Assembly: GCA_030146155.1 (NCBI GenBank)
Contig: JASLCF010000192.1
Span: forward strand, 1-14,476
DNA length: 14,476 bases
Direction of reading: 5' to 3'
Source: Savagea sp.
GTDB taxonomy: Bacteria; Bacillota; Bacilli; Bacillales_A; Planococcaceae
Part shown: positions 14,017 to 14,476 of the stretch, one piece after another
How positions within the stretch are numbered: position 1 is the first letter of the stretch
How the letters are laid out: each line of letters begins with the position of its first letter
Position numbers and translations under genes: made by a program
Notes under the pieces: model-generated
What the model saw: only the letters and a program-made list of their open reading frames with translations
The model's database searches: none
What the model was told of the DNA's origin: nothing

Positions 14017-14476
14017 ATGAAAAAGCCATTAATCGGTGTATCTACAACAATTATGGATGACTCCAAATACACATTAAATCGACTCAATGTCGAATCAATT
14101 GAAAAAGCAGGGGGAATTGCTGTCTTATTGCCTTCAACAGACAATGAAGACCTCATTGAACAATATGGAGAATTATTAGATGGATTACTGTTATCAGGTG
14201 GAGATGATGTGGATCCGATGTATTTTGGTGAAGAGCCACATCAAAAAATGCGTGATATTACACCTGCAAGAGATCGTTTTGAATTAGCGATGGCACGTCT
14301 CTTCTTTATGAAGAACAAGCCTGTATTAGGGATTTGCCGCGGGGCACAGGTGATGAACGTTGCTGCAGGCGGGAATTTATACCAAGACATTTACTCACAA
14401 ATCGGTCAATCTGTCATGCAACATGGTCAAAAATTGCCTGGGAAATATCATTCACAAACAGCTGAACTCTTAGAAG
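14017..14476 (+). CDS. Peptidase C26 / gamma-glutamyl-GABA hydrolase-like protein, 3' end outside window
   Basis: The first 153 codons are visible, about 60% of a usual 230-250-residue family member. The protein is a class I glutamine-amidotransferase-like hydrolase: KPLIGVSTT at the N-terminus, SGGDDVDPMYF for the oxyanion region, TPARDRFELAMAR, and the nucleophile elbow VLGICRGAQVMNVAAGG with Cys107. The catalytic His and Glu would lie downstream. PuuD-type relatives cleave gamma-glutamyl bonds, for example of gamma-glutamyl-GABA in putrescine breakdown; other relatives act on folyl-poly-gamma-glutamate, so the substrate is open. The ATG follows a strong AAGGGGGGA site 6 bases upstream. The gene is separated from the wall genes by a terminator and 118 bases, so it is probably a separate unit. 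No confident promoter is seen in 13899-14016; TATACT at 13977-13982 lacks a -35. Confidence 0.88.
   Translation, partial: MKKPLIGVSTTIMDDSKYTLNRLNVESIEKAGGIAVLLPSTDNEDLIEQYGELLDGLLLSGGDDVDPMYFGEEPHQKMRDITPARDRFELAMARLFFMKNKPVLGICRGAQVMNVAAGGNLYQDIYSQIGQSVMQHGQKLPGKYHSQTAELLE

Noticed and set aside
13829..14029. 66-codon minus-strand open frame across the nucleotidase terminator
   Set aside because: It spans a terminator and the next gene's ribosome binding site on the other strand, and encodes nothing recognisable.
1..14476. Mobile element, CRISPR array, defence island or tRNA
   Set aside because: No transposase or integrase frames, no repeat-spacer pattern, no terminal repeats and no tRNA-like cloverleaf were seen; gene style is uniform throughout.

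Overview
The window looks like chromosomal DNA of a low-GC Gram-positive (Bacillales) that carries surface proteins by SLH domains. The signs are AT-rich sequence, AGGAGG-type ribosome binding sites, TTG starts, three SLH-domain exported enzymes, and CsaB, which makes the pyruvylated wall polysaccharide that SLH domains bind. A Lysinibacillus/Kurthia-like (Planococcaceae/Caryophanaceae) host is my best guess, but I cannot name the genus from sequence alone.

Layout, left to right. (1) 1-1362, minus: an OafA/OatA-type acyltransferase-3 gene, broken by three apparent single-base deletions and cut by the window edge. (2) 1462-2919, minus: an O-antigen ligase/polymerase-like (Wzy_C) membrane protein with its own terminator. 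(3) 2920-3166: a divergent intergenic region with a 32-bp imperfect palindrome and direct repeats. (4) 3167-5416, plus: a secreted phosphodiester glycosidase (NAGPA domain) with three C-terminal SLH domains. (5) 5477-7183, minus, convergent with the previous gene across a bidirectional terminator: a secreted N-acetylmuramoyl-L-alanine amidase with three SLH and two SH3b domains. (6) 7347-8483, plus: csaB. A terminator-like hairpin follows it. (7) 8571-9872, plus, and 9895-11415, minus: two convergent MurJ/MviN-family flippase paralogues sharing one terminator. (8) 11671-13851, plus: a secreted 5'-nucleotidase-family enzyme with three N-terminal SLH domains and possible PhoP boxes upstream. (9) 14017-end, plus: the first part of a peptidase C26 / gamma-glutamyl-GABA hydrolase-like gene, probably unrelated to the wall genes.

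The genes form a coherent cell-envelope locus. The flippases, the Wzy-like protein and (once) the acyltransferase are plausible for export, polymerisation and acetylation of a wall polysaccharide. CsaB adds the pyruvate ketal to that polymer. The amidase, glycosidase and nucleotidase are exported and docked on it by their SLH triads. That the flippases and Wzy-like protein act on this particular polysaccharide is inference from neighbourhood.

I see no mobile element, CRISPR array, tRNA or rRNA, and no evidence of an undescribed defence-like or otherwise novel system. The points most worth a second look are the triple-frameshifted acyltransferase, the palindrome in the 2920-3166 region, the PhoP-like repeats before the nucleotidase, and the two unequal MurJ paralogues.
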